Source: JACQFZ01 sp036381895 (GTDB lineage: Bacteria > Pseudomonadota > Gammaproteobacteria > Acidiferrobacterales > Sulfurifustaceae). From it: a stretch of DNA of 64,000 nucleotides. The stretch spans positions 4,425 through 68,424 of the forward strand of contig DASVBY010000045.1 of NCBI GenBank assembly GCA_036381895.1, in the 5' to 3' direction. Every line of letters starts with the position of its first letter. Position 1 is the stretch's first letter. The notes under the pieces are model-generated. The model saw nothing but the letters and a program-made list of their open reading frames with translations, did not search any database and was not told where the DNA came from. This document shows, piece by piece, positions 40,999 through 51,642 of this stretch. A program made the position numbers and the translations under genes.

Positions 40999-41619
40999 AT
41001 GGGTAAGTACTACGCCATCGACGGTATCGTGCCGGTGGTGCATCCCACCGCCTACGTGCACCCGACCGCCGTGCTCATCGGCGATGTCATCGTGGGACCG
41101 CGCTGCTATATCGGGCCGAATGCGTCGCTGCGCGGCGACTTCGGCCGGCTGATCCTCGAGGAAGGGAGCAACCTGCAGGATACGTGCGTGATGCACGGCT
41201 TCCCGGGATCGGACACCGTCGTCGGTATCGACGGCCACATCGGCCACGGTGCGGTGCTGCATGGCTGCCGCATCGAGCGCAACGCCATGGTCGGCATGAA
41301 TGCGGTGGTGATGGACAATGCCGTAGTCGGCGAATCGAGCATCGTCGCCGCGCTCGCGTTCGTGAAGGCGGGTGCGGTGATCCCGCCGCGCAGCCTGGTG
41401 GTCGGCATTCCCGGCAAAGTGGTGCGCGAGCTGAGCGAGGAGGAGATCGCGTGGAAGCGCGAGGGCACGGCCAGCTACCAGGCGCTCGCGCGGCGCAGCG
41501 CCGAGACGCTGACGCCGGTCGAGCCGCTGCGCGAAGTCGAACCGGACCGGCGCCGCATCGAGGGCCGGCTCGCACCGCTCGTCGACGCCAAGCAGGGCTT
41601 CGCGCGCAAGAGCGACTGA
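40999..41619 (+). CDS. paaY: PaaY, gamma-carbonic-anhydrase-like thioesterase
   Basis: A 206-residue left-handed beta-helix protein of the PaaY/CaiE hexapeptide family. Repeats such as TAYVHPTAVLIGDVIVGPRCYIGPNASLRGDFG are visible, as are metal-binding His residues in CVMHGFPG and GHIGHGAVLHGC. PaaY has been described as a thioesterase that hydrolyses dead-end CoA products formed by the epoxidase pathway. Position between paaE and paaZ supports the assignment. Confidence 0.93.
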   Translation: MGKYYAIDGIVPVVHPTAYVHPTAVLIGDVIVGPRCYIGPNASLRGDFGRLILEEGSNLQDTCVMHGFPGSDTVVGIDGHIGHGAVLHGCRIERNAMVGMNAVVMDNAVVGESSIVAALAFVKAGAVIPPRSLVVGIPGKVVRELSEEEIAWKREGTASYQALARRSAETLTPVEPLREVEPDRRRIEGRLAPLVDAKQGFARKSD

Positions 41620-41629
41620 GGACGGACGC

Positions 41630-43678
41630 ATGCGACTGAAGAGCTACGCGCAGGACCGATGGGTCGCCGGCGGCGGAGCCGGCGTGGTGCTGCGGCACGC
41701 CGTGACGGGCGAACCGGTGGCGGAGGTGAGCAGCGAGGGTCTCGACGTCGGCGCCATGCTCGAGCATGCGCGCCGCCGCGGCGGTCCGGCGCTGCGCCGC
41801 CTGACCTTCCACGAACGCGCCGCCCGGCTCAAGGCGCTCGCCCAGTACCTGCTGGAGCGCAAGGAGGAGTTCTACGCGCTCTCGGCCGCGACCGGCGCGA
41901 CGCGCACCGACTCCTGGATCGACATCGAGGGCGGCATCGGTACGCTGTTCTCCTACGCGAGCCTCGGCCGCCGCGCGCTTCCGAACGACACGTATTGTCT
42001 CGACGGCGATCCGGAGATTCTCTCGAAGGGCGGCAACTTCGTCGGCCAGCACGTGTGCGTTCCGCTCGAGGGCGTGGCCGTGCACATCAACGCCTTCAAC
42101 TTCCCGTGCTGGGGCATGCTCGAGAAGCTCGCACCGACGCTCCTCGCCGGCATGCCGGCGATCGTGAAGCCGGCGACGCAGACCGCGTACCTGACCGAGC
42201 TCGTGTTCCGCCGCATGATCGAGTCCGGAGTCTTTCCGGAAGGCTCGCTGCAGCTCATCTGCGGCAGCGTCGGCGACCTCTTCGAGCATCTGACGGCGCA
42301 GGACGTCGTGACCTTCACCGGGTCGGCGGCGACCGGCCGGCGGCTGCGCCAGCATCCGAAGGTCGTGGAGCACGCCGTGCGCTTCAACATGGAGGCCGAC
42401 TCGCTCAACTTCTCGCTGCTCGGGCCGGACGCGCAGCCGGGAAGCCCCGAGTTCGAGCTGTTCGTGAAGGAAGTGGTGCGCGAGATGACGATCAAGGCCG
42501 GCCAGCGCTGCACCGCCATACGGCGGGCGCTGGTGCCGGAAGGCGCCGCCGCCGCCGCGGTGGAGGCGCTGCAAGAGCGCCTCGCCAAGGTCGTGGTGGG
42601 CGATCCGGCGCGCGAGGGCGTGACCATGGGCGCGCTCGCGAGTCTCGCGCAGCGCGACGAGGTGCGCGCGCGGGTGGGCGAGCTCGCGCGTGCCGCGCAG
42701 ATCGTTCACGGGCGCCTCGACGATACCGAGTTCGTGGGCGCCGACGCGGCGCAGGGCGCGTTCCTCAAGCCGATCCTGCTCTATTGCGCCGAGCCGCTGC
42801 GCAGCCCCGCCGTGCACGACATCGAGGCGTTCGGGCCGGTCAGCACCGTCATGCCGTACCGCACGGTCGAGGAGGCGATCGAGCTCGCGAAGCGCGGCGG
42901 CGGCAGCCTCGCCGGGTCCATCTTCACCTACGACGACGACTTCGCGCGCACCGTGGCGCTCGGCGTCGCCTCGCATCACGGGCGGCTGCTCATCGGCAAC
43001 CGCGACTGCGGCAAGGAATCGACCGGCCACGGCTCGCCGCTGCCGACGCTCGTGCACGGCGGCCCCGGGCGCGCGGGCGGCGGCGAAGAGCTCGGCGGGG
43101 TGCGCTCGGTGCTGCATTACATGCAGCGCACGGCGCTGCAGAGCTCGCCGAGCGCGATCGCGCGCATCACCGGACGCTGGGTCCCGGGCGCGGCGCGCCG
43201 CGAGGACGCCGTGCACCCGTTCCGCAAGCACTTCGAGGAGCTCGAAATCGGCGATACCGTCGCGACGGGCAGCCGTACGGTCACGCTCGAGGACGTCGAG
43301 CACTTTGCGCACTTCACCGGGGACACGTTCTACGCGCACATGGACGAGGCGGCGGCGAAGGCGAACCCGTTCTTCGACGGACGGGTCGCGCACGGCTACT
43401 TCATTGTCTCGCTCGCCGCGGGTCTGTTCGTCGAGCCGAATCCCGGTCCGGTGCTCGCGAACTTCGGAGTCGACAACCTGCGCTTCCTGACGCCGGTCTA
43501 CGCCGGCGACACGCTGCGTGTGCTGCTCACGTGCAAGCAGAAGACGTCGCGCGACGACAAGCACGGCGAGGTGCGCTGGGACACCACCGTGCTCAATCAG
43601 GACGGCAAAGTGGTCGCGCACTACGATGTGCTGACGCTGGTCGCTAAGCGCGGCTATGCCGTCTCGGCGCCGGCATGA
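41630..43678 (+). CDS. paaZ: PaaZ, bifunctional oxepin-CoA hydrolase / semialdehyde dehydrogenase
   Basis: A 682-residue fusion protein. Residues 1 to about 520 form an aldehyde dehydrogenase (catalytic Cys in AGQRCTAIRRAL, preceded by the VTFTGSAATGRRL cofactor region). Residues from about 540 form a MaoC-like R-hydratase (VEHFAHFTGDTFYAHMDE and GRVAHGYFIVSLAAGLF) that opens the oxepin ring. Both halves look complete, as in E. coli PaaZ; some bacteria lack the hydratase part. Ends with ATGA overlap or a short gap to paaG, depending on the start chosen there. Confidence 0.96.
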   Translation: MRLKSYAQDRWVAGGGAGVVLRHAVTGEPVAEVSSEGLDVGAMLEHARRRGGPALRRLTFHERAARLKALAQYLLERKEEFYALSAATGATRTDSWIDIEGGIGTLFSYASLGRRALPNDTYCLDGDPEILSKGGNFVGQHVCVPLEGVAVHINAFNFPCWGMLEKLAPTLLAGMPAIVKPATQTAYLTELVFRRMIESGVFPEGSLQLICGSVGDLFEHLTAQDVVTFTGSAATGRRLRQHPKVVEHAVRFNMEADSLNFSLLGPDAQPGSPEFELFVKEVVREMTIKAGQRCTAIRRALVPEGAAAAAVEALQERLAKVVVGDPAREGVTMGALASLAQRDEVRARVGELARAAQIVHGRLDDTEFVGADAAQGAFLKPILLYCAEPLRSPAVHDIEAFGPVSTVMPYRTVEEAIELAKRGGGSLAGSIFTYDDDFARTVALGVASHHGRLLIGNRDCGKESTGHGSPLPTLVHGGPGRAGGGEELGGVRSVLHYMQRTALQSSPSAIARITGRWVPGAARREDAVHPFRKHFEELEIGDTVATGSRTVTLEDVEHFAHFTGDTFYAHMDEAAAKANPFFDGRVAHGYFIVSLAAGLFVEPNPGPVLANFGVDNLRFLTPVYAGDTLRVLLTCKQKTSRDDKHGEVRWDTTVLNQDGKVVAHYDVLTLVAKRGYAVSAPA

Positions 43679-43689
43679 CGGGTGACGCC

Positions 43690-44481
43690 ATGGCCTATCA
43701 AAACATACTGTTCGATCTTCGCGACGGCATCGCGCGCCTCACGCTCAACCGCCCGGAGAAGCTGAACAGCTTCACCGAGGCGATGCACGCCGAGATCCGC
43801 GACGCGCTCGGGCGGGTGCAGGCGGATTCGGGTGCGCGCGTGCTGCTCCTGACCGGGGCCGGGCGCGGCTTCTGCGCCGGCCAGGATCTGAGCGACCGGC
43901 AGGTGGCGCCGGGGCAGAAGCCGGTCGATCTCGGCGACTCGATCGAGCGCAACTACGCGCCGCTGGTGCGCACGCTGCGCGCGCTGCCGCTGCCGGTCGT
44001 CTGCGCGGTCAACGGCGTGGCGGCCGGGGCGGGCGCGAACGTCGCGTTCGCCTGCGATATCGTGGTCGCCAGGCGCTCGGCGAGCTTCGTCGAGCCGTTT
44101 TGCCGCCTCGGGCTCGTTCCGGATACCGGGGGGACGTATTTCCTCCCGCGGCTCGTCGGCACCGCACGCGCGATGGGGCTCTCGATGCTCGGCGAGAAGC
44201 TCTCGGCGGAGCAGGCGGCCGCCTGGGGTCTCATCTGGAAGTGCATCGACGACGACAAGTTCGAGACCGAGGTCGAGGCGCTGGTGCAAGGGCTCGCGCA
44301 GGCGCCGACGCGCGGGCTTGCGCGCACCAAGCAGGCGATCTACGCGAGCGCAGCGAACGACTTCGAGACGCAGCTCATGCTCGAGCGCGACTTCATGCGC
44401 GAGCTCGGCAACAGCGACGATTATCGCGAGGGAACGCGCGCCTTCCTCGAGAAGCGCCCGCCGAAATTCACCGGCCGCTAA
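43690..44481 (+). CDS. paaG: PaaG, 1,2-epoxyphenylacetyl-CoA isomerase
   Basis: A 263-residue crotonase-family enzyme that isomerises the epoxide to 2-oxepin-2(3H)-ylideneacetyl-CoA. Features are the oxyanion-hole segments GAGRGFCAGQDLSD and NGVAAGAGANVAFACD and the likely catalytic Asp in LVPDTGGTYFLPRLVG. GGGTGA upstream favours the ATG at 43690; an ATG at 43675 overlapping the paaZ stop would add five residues. PaaF (hydratase) is not in the window, and the motif pattern and place fit PaaG. Confidence 0.92.
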   Translation: MAYQNILFDLRDGIARLTLNRPEKLNSFTEAMHAEIRDALGRVQADSGARVLLLTGAGRGFCAGQDLSDRQVAPGQKPVDLGDSIERNYAPLVRTLRALPLPVVCAVNGVAAGAGANVAFACDIVVARRSASFVEPFCRLGLVPDTGGTYFLPRLVGTARAMGLSMLGEKLSAEQAAAWGLIWKCIDDDKFETEVEALVQGLAQAPTRGLARTKQAIYASAANDFETQLMLERDFMRELGNSDDYREGTRAFLEKRPPKFTGR

Positions 44482-44493
44482 GACCGCCGCCTG

Positions 44494-44946
44494 ATGAGCC
44501 GCGTGGAGATTCCAAGCGACCCGCAGCAGTTGGCCGAGGCGACGGTGCGGTCGATGTACCCGCGCGACCATGCCTCGCAGTCGCTCGGCATCGAGGTGCT
44601 CGAGGTCGCGCCGGGGTACGCGCGCCTCGCGATGACCGTGCGCCGCGACATGCTGAACGGGCACGCCTACTGCCACGGCGGCTTCATCTTCACGCTCGCC
44701 GACAGCGCCTTCGCCTACGCCTGCAACAGCTACAACCACAACACCGTGGCCGCCGGCTGCAGCATCGAATACCTCGCCCCCGGGCGCGAGGGCGACCGGC
44801 TCACGGCGGAGGCGGTCGAGCAGACGCGCGTCGGCCGTTCGGGCGTGTACGACGTCAAGGTGACCAATCAGCAGAATCAGGTAGTCGCGTTGTTCCGCGG
44901 CAAGTCCATGCGGATCAAGGGTGAAGTCATCGCTGGGGATACCTGA
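44494..44946 (+). CDS. paaI: PaaI, hydroxyphenylacetyl-CoA thioesterase
   Basis: A 150-residue hotdog-fold thioesterase. The PaaI signature HGGFIFTLADSAFAYACNSYN contains the catalytic Asp and helix. Proposed to rescue CoA from dead-end aryl-CoA thioesters when the epoxidase stalls. Lies 12 bases after paaG and 28 bases before paaK. Confidence 0.95.
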   Translation: MSRVEIPSDPQQLAEATVRSMYPRDHASQSLGIEVLEVAPGYARLAMTVRRDMLNGHAYCHGGFIFTLADSAFAYACNSYNHNTVAAGCSIEYLAPGREGDRLTAEAVEQTRVGRSGVYDVKVTNQQNQVVALFRGKSMRIKGEVIAGDT

Positions 44947-44974
44947 ACCAGATGCCATCGAACGGGGGTGACCC

Positions 44975-46297
<1,323 letters not shown>

Positions 46298-46340
46298 TCG
46301 ATCCGGCTCAAGCACGAAACATCTCTCACAGGAGGCAGCT

Positions 46341-47501
46341 ATGCGAAGCAAGGCTCTCGGGCGCCTGATCGGCGCATCCCTCATCGGTTTCGCAACCGCC
46401 CTCACGGCCCTCACGGCGTGGGCCGCCGAGCCGATCCGCATCGGCTCGGTGCTCTCGGTCACCGGTCCGGCAGCGTTCCTCGGCGAGCCGGAGCTCAAGA
46501 CGCTGCAGCTCTACATCGAGCGCATCAACGCGCAGGGCGGCGTCATCGGGCGCAAGCTCGAGCTCGTGCACTACGACGACGGTTCGGTCGCCGGCAAGGC
46601 GAACGCCTTCACCAAGCGACTGATCGAGTCGGACAAGGTGGATCTTATCGTCGGCGGCACCACCACCGGCTCGACCATGGCGATGGTGCCGCTGGTGGAG
46701 GCGGCGCGGATTCCGTTCATCTCGCTCGCGGGCGCCGTGGTGGTGGTGGAGCCCGTGAAGAAGTGGGTGTTCAAGACCCCGCACACCGACCGCATGGCCG
46801 CGGAGAAGGTGTTCGAGGACATGAAGAAGCGCGGCATCACGAAGGTGGCGCTCCTCTCCGAGACCAGCGGCTTCGGCCAGTCGGGCCGCAAGGAAACGCT
46901 CGCGAGCGCGCCGAAGTACGGCATCGAGATCGTCGCCGACGAGACCTACGGGCCGAAGGACACCGACGTCACCGCGCAGCTGACGAACATCCGCAACACG
47001 CCCGGCGTGCAGGCCCTGTTCGTGTTCGGCTTCGGCCAGGGCCCTGCCATCGTCACCAAGAACTACGGGCAGCTCGGCATGAAGCTGCCGATGTACCAGT
47101 CGCACGGCGTCGCGTCCGAGGAGTACATCAAGCTCTCCGGGCCGGCCGCCAACGGCGTACGGCTCCCGGCCGCGGCCGTCGTGGTGGCGGACAAGCTGCC
47201 CCAGGAGGATCCGCAGCGCGAAGTGGTGGTCGCGTACAAGAAGGCATACGAGGAGCGCTACAAGGAGCCGATCTCGACGTTCGGCGGCCACGCCTATGAC
47301 GGCCTCATGATCGCCGTCGACGCGATCAAGCGCGCCGGTTCGACCGACAAGGAGAAGGTTCGTGCGGCGATCGAGAGCACGCGCAACTACATGGGCACCG
47401 GCGGACTGGTCAACATGTCGCCGAAGGACCACATGGGCCTCGATCTCACGGCGTTCCGCATGCTCGAGATCCGCAACGGCGACTGGGTCCTGGTCGACTA
47501 G
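46341..47501 (+). CDS. ABC transporter periplasmic binding protein in the paa operon
   Basis: A 386-residue Peripla_BP_6 receptor with an N-terminal signal peptide (KALGRLIGASLIGFATALTALTAWAAE). The mature protein starts PIRIGSVLSVTGPAAFLGEPE. AGGAGG precedes the ATG. It heads a five-gene LivKHMGF-type set following paaK on the same strand with small gaps, so the ligand is probably phenylacetate or a related aromatic acid instead of a branched-chain amino acid (inference from context). Confidence 0.92.
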   Translation: MRSKALGRLIGASLIGFATALTALTAWAAEPIRIGSVLSVTGPAAFLGEPELKTLQLYIERINAQGGVIGRKLELVHYDDGSVAGKANAFTKRLIESDKVDLIVGGTTTGSTMAMVPLVEAARIPFISLAGAVVVVEPVKKWVFKTPHTDRMAAEKVFEDMKKRGITKVALLSETSGFGQSGRKETLASAPKYGIEIVADETYGPKDTDVTAQLTNIRNTPGVQALFVFGFGQGPAIVTKNYGQLGMKLPMYQSHGVASEEYIKLSGPAANGVRLPAAAVVVADKLPQEDPQREVVVAYKKAYEERYKEPISTFGGHAYDGLMIAVDAIKRAGSTDKEKVRAAIESTRNYMGTGGLVNMSPKDHMGLDLTAFRMLEIRNGDWVLVD

Positions 47502-47534
47502 GCGCGGTACGGCGGGCGCGGCGAGCGTACGGTC

Positions 47535-48410
47535 ATGCTGGCGGAATTCATCCAGTTTCTGTTCTCCGGCATCACTATCGGGTCGATCTACGCGCTCGCC
47601 GCGCTCGGGTTCGGCATCATCTACAACGCGAGCGGCGTGATCAATTTCGCCCAGGGCGAGTTCATCATGCTCGGCGGCATGTCGGCCGTGGTGCTCACGG
47701 CGGCCGGCCTGCCGCTGCCGCTCGCGATACTGGTCGCGGTTGCGGTCGTCGCCGTCGTGGGGCTGCTGCTCGAGAAGCTCGCGATCGAGCCGGCCAGGAA
47801 CGCGGACATCGTCGCACTCATCATCATCACGATCGGCGTGTCGCTGGTGCTGCGCGGCCTCGTGCAGGTGCTCTTCGGCAAGAACACGCGTGCGCTCCCC
47901 GCGTTCAGCGGCGAGCAGGCGCTGCACCTGCTCGGCGCCACCATCCTGCCGCAGAGCCTGTGGGTCCTCGGCACGACGGTCGTCATCGTCGCGGCGCTCG
48001 CCTGGTTCTTCGGCCGCACGCGCTTCGGCAAGGGCATGCTCGCGACGTCGTACAACCGGCTGGCGGCGCAGCTCGTCGGCATCAACACGCGCCGCATCCT
48101 GCTCGCGGCGTTCGGACTGTCCGCGGTGCTCGGCGCCGTCGGCGGCATCCTCATCACGCCCATCACCTATACCTCCTACGATGCCGGCATCATGCTCGGG
48201 CTGAAGGGCTTCGTCGCGGCGACCGTGGGCGGGCTCGGGAGCGGCGTCGGGGCGATCGTCGGCGGACTATTGCTCGGGATCACCGAGGCGATGACCGCCG
48301 GCTACGTTTCCTCCGCCTATAAGGATGCGGTCGCCTTCGTGCTGATCCTGCTCGTGCTGTTCTTCATGCCGCGCGGCCTGTTCGGCGCCAAAGTATCCGA
48401 GCGCGTATGA
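47535..48410 (+). CDS. livH: ABC transporter permease, LivH family (paa operon)
   Basis: A 291-residue inner-membrane permease with about eight hydrophobic segments. Family landmarks are SIYALAALGFGIIYNASGVINFAQGEF near the N-terminus, ATSYNRLAAQLVGIN in the cytoplasmic EAA-like loop and GLGSGVGAIVGGLLLGITEA. It forms the translocation pore with the LivM-type protein, whose start overlaps its stop by four bases (ATGA). The substrate is inferred from context. Confidence 0.93.
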   Translation: MLAEFIQFLFSGITIGSIYALAALGFGIIYNASGVINFAQGEFIMLGGMSAVVLTAAGLPLPLAILVAVAVVAVVGLLLEKLAIEPARNADIVALIIITIGVSLVLRGLVQVLFGKNTRALPAFSGEQALHLLGATILPQSLWVLGTTVVIVAALAWFFGRTRFGKGMLATSYNRLAAQLVGINTRRILLAAFGLSAVLGAVGGILITPITYTSYDAGIMLGLKGFVAATVGGLGSGVGAIVGGLLLGITEAMTAGYVSSAYKDAVAFVLILLVLFFMPRGLFGAKVSERV

Positions 48411-49339
48411 GCGGAGCGGAACGCTACTACGGCCTCGCCGTCCTCGTGCTCGTGCTCGCGGCGCTGCCGCTCGCGTTACCGAACGCCTACTACTACGACA
48501 TCGCCATCCGCGTGCTCATCAACGCCGTCGTCGCGATCGGGCTCAATCTGCTCATCGGCTACGCCGGCCAGATCAGCCTGGGGCATGCGGGCTTCTTCGG
48601 CATCGGCGCCTACAGCTCCGCGATCCTGACCTCGCATTTCGGCTGGCGCCCGGGGCTCGCGCTGGTTGCGGGTGCGGCGGCCACCGCGCTCATCGCATTC
48701 GCCGTGGCGCGGCCGATCCTGCGGCTGCGCGGCCATTACCTCGCGATGGCGACGCTCGGGCTCGGCATCATCATTTCCATCGTGATCCTGAACGAGGCGC
48801 GCTACACCGGCGGGCCCGACGGCATGGCGGTGCCGCCGTTCGCGCTGCTCGGCTGGCAGCTCGTCGGCGAACGCCTGTGGTACTGGACGATGGCGCCGCT
48901 CCTGGTGCTGGTCACCTGGGGTGCGCTCAACCTGATCGACGCCCCGGCCGGCCGTGCGCTGCAGGCGATCCACGGGTCGGAGATCGCGGCGCGGGTGGCC
49001 GGCGTGCACACGTCGCGCCTGAAGACGCGCATCTTCGTGCTGTCGGCGGCGATCACAAGCATGATGGGCAGCCTCATGGCGCACTATCTCGGCTTCATCA
49101 CGCCGGACGTCGCGGGCTTCTTCCATTCGATCGAGCTGGTGACCATGGTGGTCCTCGGCGGCATGGCGTCGGTGTTCGGATCGATCGTCGGCGCCGCTAT
49201 CCTGACGCTCCTGCCGCAGCTGCTGGCGACGTTCGAGGGCTGGGAGACGGTCGCGTTCGGCCTGATCCTGGTGCTCACCATGATCTTCATGCCGCGCGGG
49301 CTGGTGCCGTCGCTGCGGCTCTGGCTGCTGCGCACATGA
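48407..49339 (+). CDS. livM: ABC transporter permease, LivM family (paa operon)
   Basis: A 310-residue permease, partner of the preceding LivH-type protein. The conserved region IGLNLLIGYAGQISLGHAGFFGIGAYSSAIL is diagnostic, as are GRALQAIHGSEIAARVAGV and VVLGGMASVFGSIVGAAILTLLPQ. About nine hydrophobic segments. The ATGA overlaps at both ends indicate tight translational coupling with livH and livG. Confidence 0.93.
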   Translation: MSGAERYYGLAVLVLVLAALPLALPNAYYYDIAIRVLINAVVAIGLNLLIGYAGQISLGHAGFFGIGAYSSAILTSHFGWRPGLALVAGAAATALIAFAVARPILRLRGHYLAMATLGLGIIISIVILNEARYTGGPDGMAVPPFALLGWQLVGERLWYWTMAPLLVLVTWGALNLIDAPAGRALQAIHGSEIAARVAGVHTSRLKTRIFVLSAAITSMMGSLMAHYLGFITPDVAGFFHSIELVTMVVLGGMASVFGSIVGAAILTLLPQLLATFEGWETVAFGLILVLTMIFMPRGLVPSLRLWLLRT

Positions 49340-50121
49340 GCTCGCTCACTGTTCGCCGCCTCCGCAAGCGCTTCGGAGGCGTCAACGCCATCGAGGACGT
49401 GTCGTTCGCGGTGGACGCGGCCACGATCTACGCCGTCATCGGGCCTAACGGCGCCGGCAAGACGACGCTGTTCAACGTGATCACGGGCATCTACGCGGCG
49501 GACGGCGGCGAGATTTGCGTCGGCGACGCCGACGTCACCGGCTGCACGCCCGAGGAGCTGGCGCGCCGGGGCGTGAGCCGCACGTTCCAGAACCTGCAGA
49601 TGTGCATGAACATGACGGCGATCGAGAACGTGATGCTCGGCGCGCATCTGCACCTGAATCAGGGCCTGCTCGCGGCGACGCTGCGTCTCGCGGGCCTGCG
49701 CAAGCGCGACCGCGCGTGCCGCGAAGAGGCGGCGGCGCTCATGGAATTCGCCGGCGTCGGCCGCTATGTGAAGAGCCACGCGAGCGAGCTGCCGTACGGG
49801 GCGCTCAAGCGCCTCGAGATCGCGCGCGCGCTCGCCGCCAAGCCGCGGCTGCTGCTGCTGGACGAACCGGCGGCCGGATTGACCGGCCGCGAGACCGCCG
49901 AAATCGACGAGCTGATCCAGAAGGTGGCGGCGACGGGCGTCACCGTGCTGCTGGTCGAACACAACATGAAGCTCGTGATGAACATCGCGCGGCGCATTCT
50001 GGTGCTGAACCACGGCCGGGCCCTGGCCGAAGGCGCTGCCAGCGAGATCCGCGCCCATCCGGACGTCGTGGCCGCATATCTCGGGGCGCGCGGCTCCGGG
50101 CGCTGGGTCGTCAACGCGTAG
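49336..50121 (+). CDS. livG: ABC transporter ATP-binding protein, LivG family (paa operon)
   Basis: A 261-residue cytoplasmic ATPase. Walker A is GPNGAGKTT, Walker B is LLLLDEPAAGL, and the switch His lies in LLVEHNM. The usual signature motif position reads LPYGALKRLEIARAL in place of LSGGQ, a common variation in LivG. RTFQNLQMCMNMTAIENVM is the LivG-type Q-loop region. Starts within the stop of livM; livF follows after 10 bases. Confidence 0.93.
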   Translation: MSSLTVRRLRKRFGGVNAIEDVSFAVDAATIYAVIGPNGAGKTTLFNVITGIYAADGGEICVGDADVTGCTPEELARRGVSRTFQNLQMCMNMTAIENVMLGAHLHLNQGLLAATLRLAGLRKRDRACREEAAALMEFAGVGRYVKSHASELPYGALKRLEIARALAAKPRLLLLDEPAAGLTGRETAEIDELIQKVAATGVTVLLVEHNMKLVMNIARRILVLNHGRALAEGAASEIRAHPDVVAAYLGARGSGRWVVNA

Positions 50122-50131
50122 CTCCTCGCCG

Positions 50132-50836
50132 ATGCTCGAGATCGCCGGACTGACCAGCCGCTACGGCCGCATCGAGGTGCTGCACGGCATCGATCTCGCC
50201 GTCGAAACCGGCGAGCTCGTGGCGCTGGTCGGCGCCAACGGCGCGGGCAAGACCACGCTGCTGCGCGCAATTTCGGGCGTGCAGCCGGTGAGCGGCGGCC
50301 GCATCCGCTTCTGCGGCGTCGATATCACGCACGCGGGTCCCGACCGCCGCGTGCGCGCCGGCATCGCCCAGGTGCCCGAGGGCCGGCAGATGTTCGGCCC
50401 GCTGTCAGTCGCCGACAATCTGCTCCTCGGCGGGTACACGCGCCCGGAGCACGAGGTCGAGCAGGATCGGGAGCGGATGTACGACCTCTTCCCGGTGCTG
50501 CGGCAGAAGCGCGACGAACCGGCGGGGACGCTCTCCGGCGGCCAGCAGCAGATGCTCGCGATTGCGCGCGCCCTGATGGCGCGACCGAAGCTGCTGCTGC
50601 TCGACGAGCCGAGCATGGGGCTCGCGCCGCTGATCGTCGAGGAAGTGTTCCGGGTCGTGCGCAGTCTGAAAGAGCAGGGGATCACGATACTGCTGGTCGA
50701 GCAGAACGCCTACGCGGCGCTCGCGATCGCCGACCGCGGCTATGTCCTCGAGCTCGGCAAAGCCCTGCCGATCCCCGGCCGCGGTCCGGCCATGCTCGAC
50801 GACGAGCGGCTCAAGCAGGCGTATTTCGGAATGTAG
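50132..50836 (+). CDS. livF: ABC transporter ATP-binding protein, LivF family (paa operon)
   Basis: A 234-residue ATPase. Walker A is GANGAGKTT, the signature motif LSGGQQQMLAIARAL, Walker B LLLLDEPSMGLAPL and the switch region LLVEQN. Completes the five-gene importer set started at 46341. It is the last gene of the long plus-strand operon. The facing minus-strand operon of the box regulon ends 39 bases further on. Confidence 0.94.
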   Translation: MLEIAGLTSRYGRIEVLHGIDLAVETGELVALVGANGAGKTTLLRAISGVQPVSGGRIRFCGVDITHAGPDRRVRAGIAQVPEGRQMFGPLSVADNLLLGGYTRPEHEVEQDRERMYDLFPVLRQKRDEPAGTLSGGQQQMLAIARALMARPKLLLLDEPSMGLAPLIVEEVFRVVRSLKEQGITILLVEQNAYAALAIADRGYVLELGKALPIPGRGPAMLDDERLKQAYFGM

Positions 50837-50875
50837 CCGCGCGGACCGCGGCGGCAGGCCGCGGCCGCCGGCCCG

Positions 50876-51640
50876 TCAGGGCGCGATGCGCGCGACGAAG
50901 CGCGCGACGGCATCGATGACCGCCTGCGGCTGATCCCGGTGCGGCGAGTGGCGGCAGTCGGCGAGCTTCAGCAGCTCGACGTCCGGCGCCGCCCGGCAGA
51001 GGCGCTCGAGCTGCTCCATGGTGCCGTACTCGTCGTCCTCGCCCTGGATCGCCAGCACCGGACAGCGGATACGGGGCAGATACTCCTCGATGTTCCACTC
51101 CCTGAACGCCGGATCGAGCCAGATATCGTTCCACCCCCGAAAGGCCGAATCGACGTCGGCGTGGTAGCGCGCGAGCTTTTCCCGCAGGTCCGTGGTCGCA
51201 TAGGCTTCGCGCGCCGCCTCGATGCTGCGGATGGTGATGTCCTCGACCATCACGTGCGGCGCCATGACGACGACTCCAGCGACGGGGCGCTGCGCTCCGC
51301 CCGCATGAATGAGCGCGATCGAGGCGCCGTCGCTGTGCCCGAAGAGGATGGGGCGCTCGATGCCGAGCTTGTCGAGCAGCTCCGGAAGCGCCTGCAGCGC
51401 CTCTTCGTGCATGAAATCGACGCGCCGCGGCGCCGCGAGCGGATCCGACCAGCCGTAGCCGTAGCGTGAATAGACGAGTGCGGGATACCCGGTCGCCTCC
51501 ACGACCTTCTGCGGGAAATCGCGCCAGAGCGCGACCGAACCGAGCCCTTCGTGCAGGAACACGATGACGGGGGCGGTGCGGTTTGGGGCGGGGATGCGGC
51601 GGTACTCGATGCGGCGATTCTGAACGGTGACGAATTCCAA
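50876..51640 (-). CDS. Alpha/beta hydrolase of the box regulon
   Basis: A 254-residue hydrolase. The oxyanion region VIVFLHEGLGSVALWRDFP, nucleophile elbow FGHSDGAS, probable acid in QGEDDEYG and His in ADCRHSPHRDQP are complete. Similar hydrolases accompany box genes in other betaproteobacteria, where hydrolysis of a lactone or CoA ester intermediate has been suggested, but no reaction is established to my knowledge. Two bases after the livF-type gene, last in the minus-strand box operon. Confidence 0.85.
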   Translation of the reverse strand: MEFVTVQNRRIEYRRIPAPNRTAPVIVFLHEGLGSVALWRDFPQKVVEATGYPALVYSRYGYGWSDPLAAPRRVDFMHEEALQALPELLDKLGIERPILFGHSDGASIALIHAGGAQRPVAGVVVMAPHVMVEDITIRSIEAAREAYATTDLREKLARYHADVDSAFRGWNDIWLDPAFREWNIEEYLPRIRCPVLAIQGEDDEYGTMEQLERLCRAAPDVELLKLADCRHSPHRDQPQAVIDAVARFVARIAP

Positions 51641-51642
51641 CC

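Noticed and set aside
41087..43621. An 844-codon open frame antisense to paaY-paaZ
   Set aside because: Composition is that of a reverse-complement shadow; PaaY and PaaZ on the plus strand are complete with catalytic motifs and ribosome-binding sites.
43675..43689. PaaG start at 43675 by ATGA overlap with paaZ
   Set aside because: No ribosome-binding site precedes it in good position, while GGGTGA precedes the ATG at 43690, whose N-terminus fits the family; kept only as an alternative.
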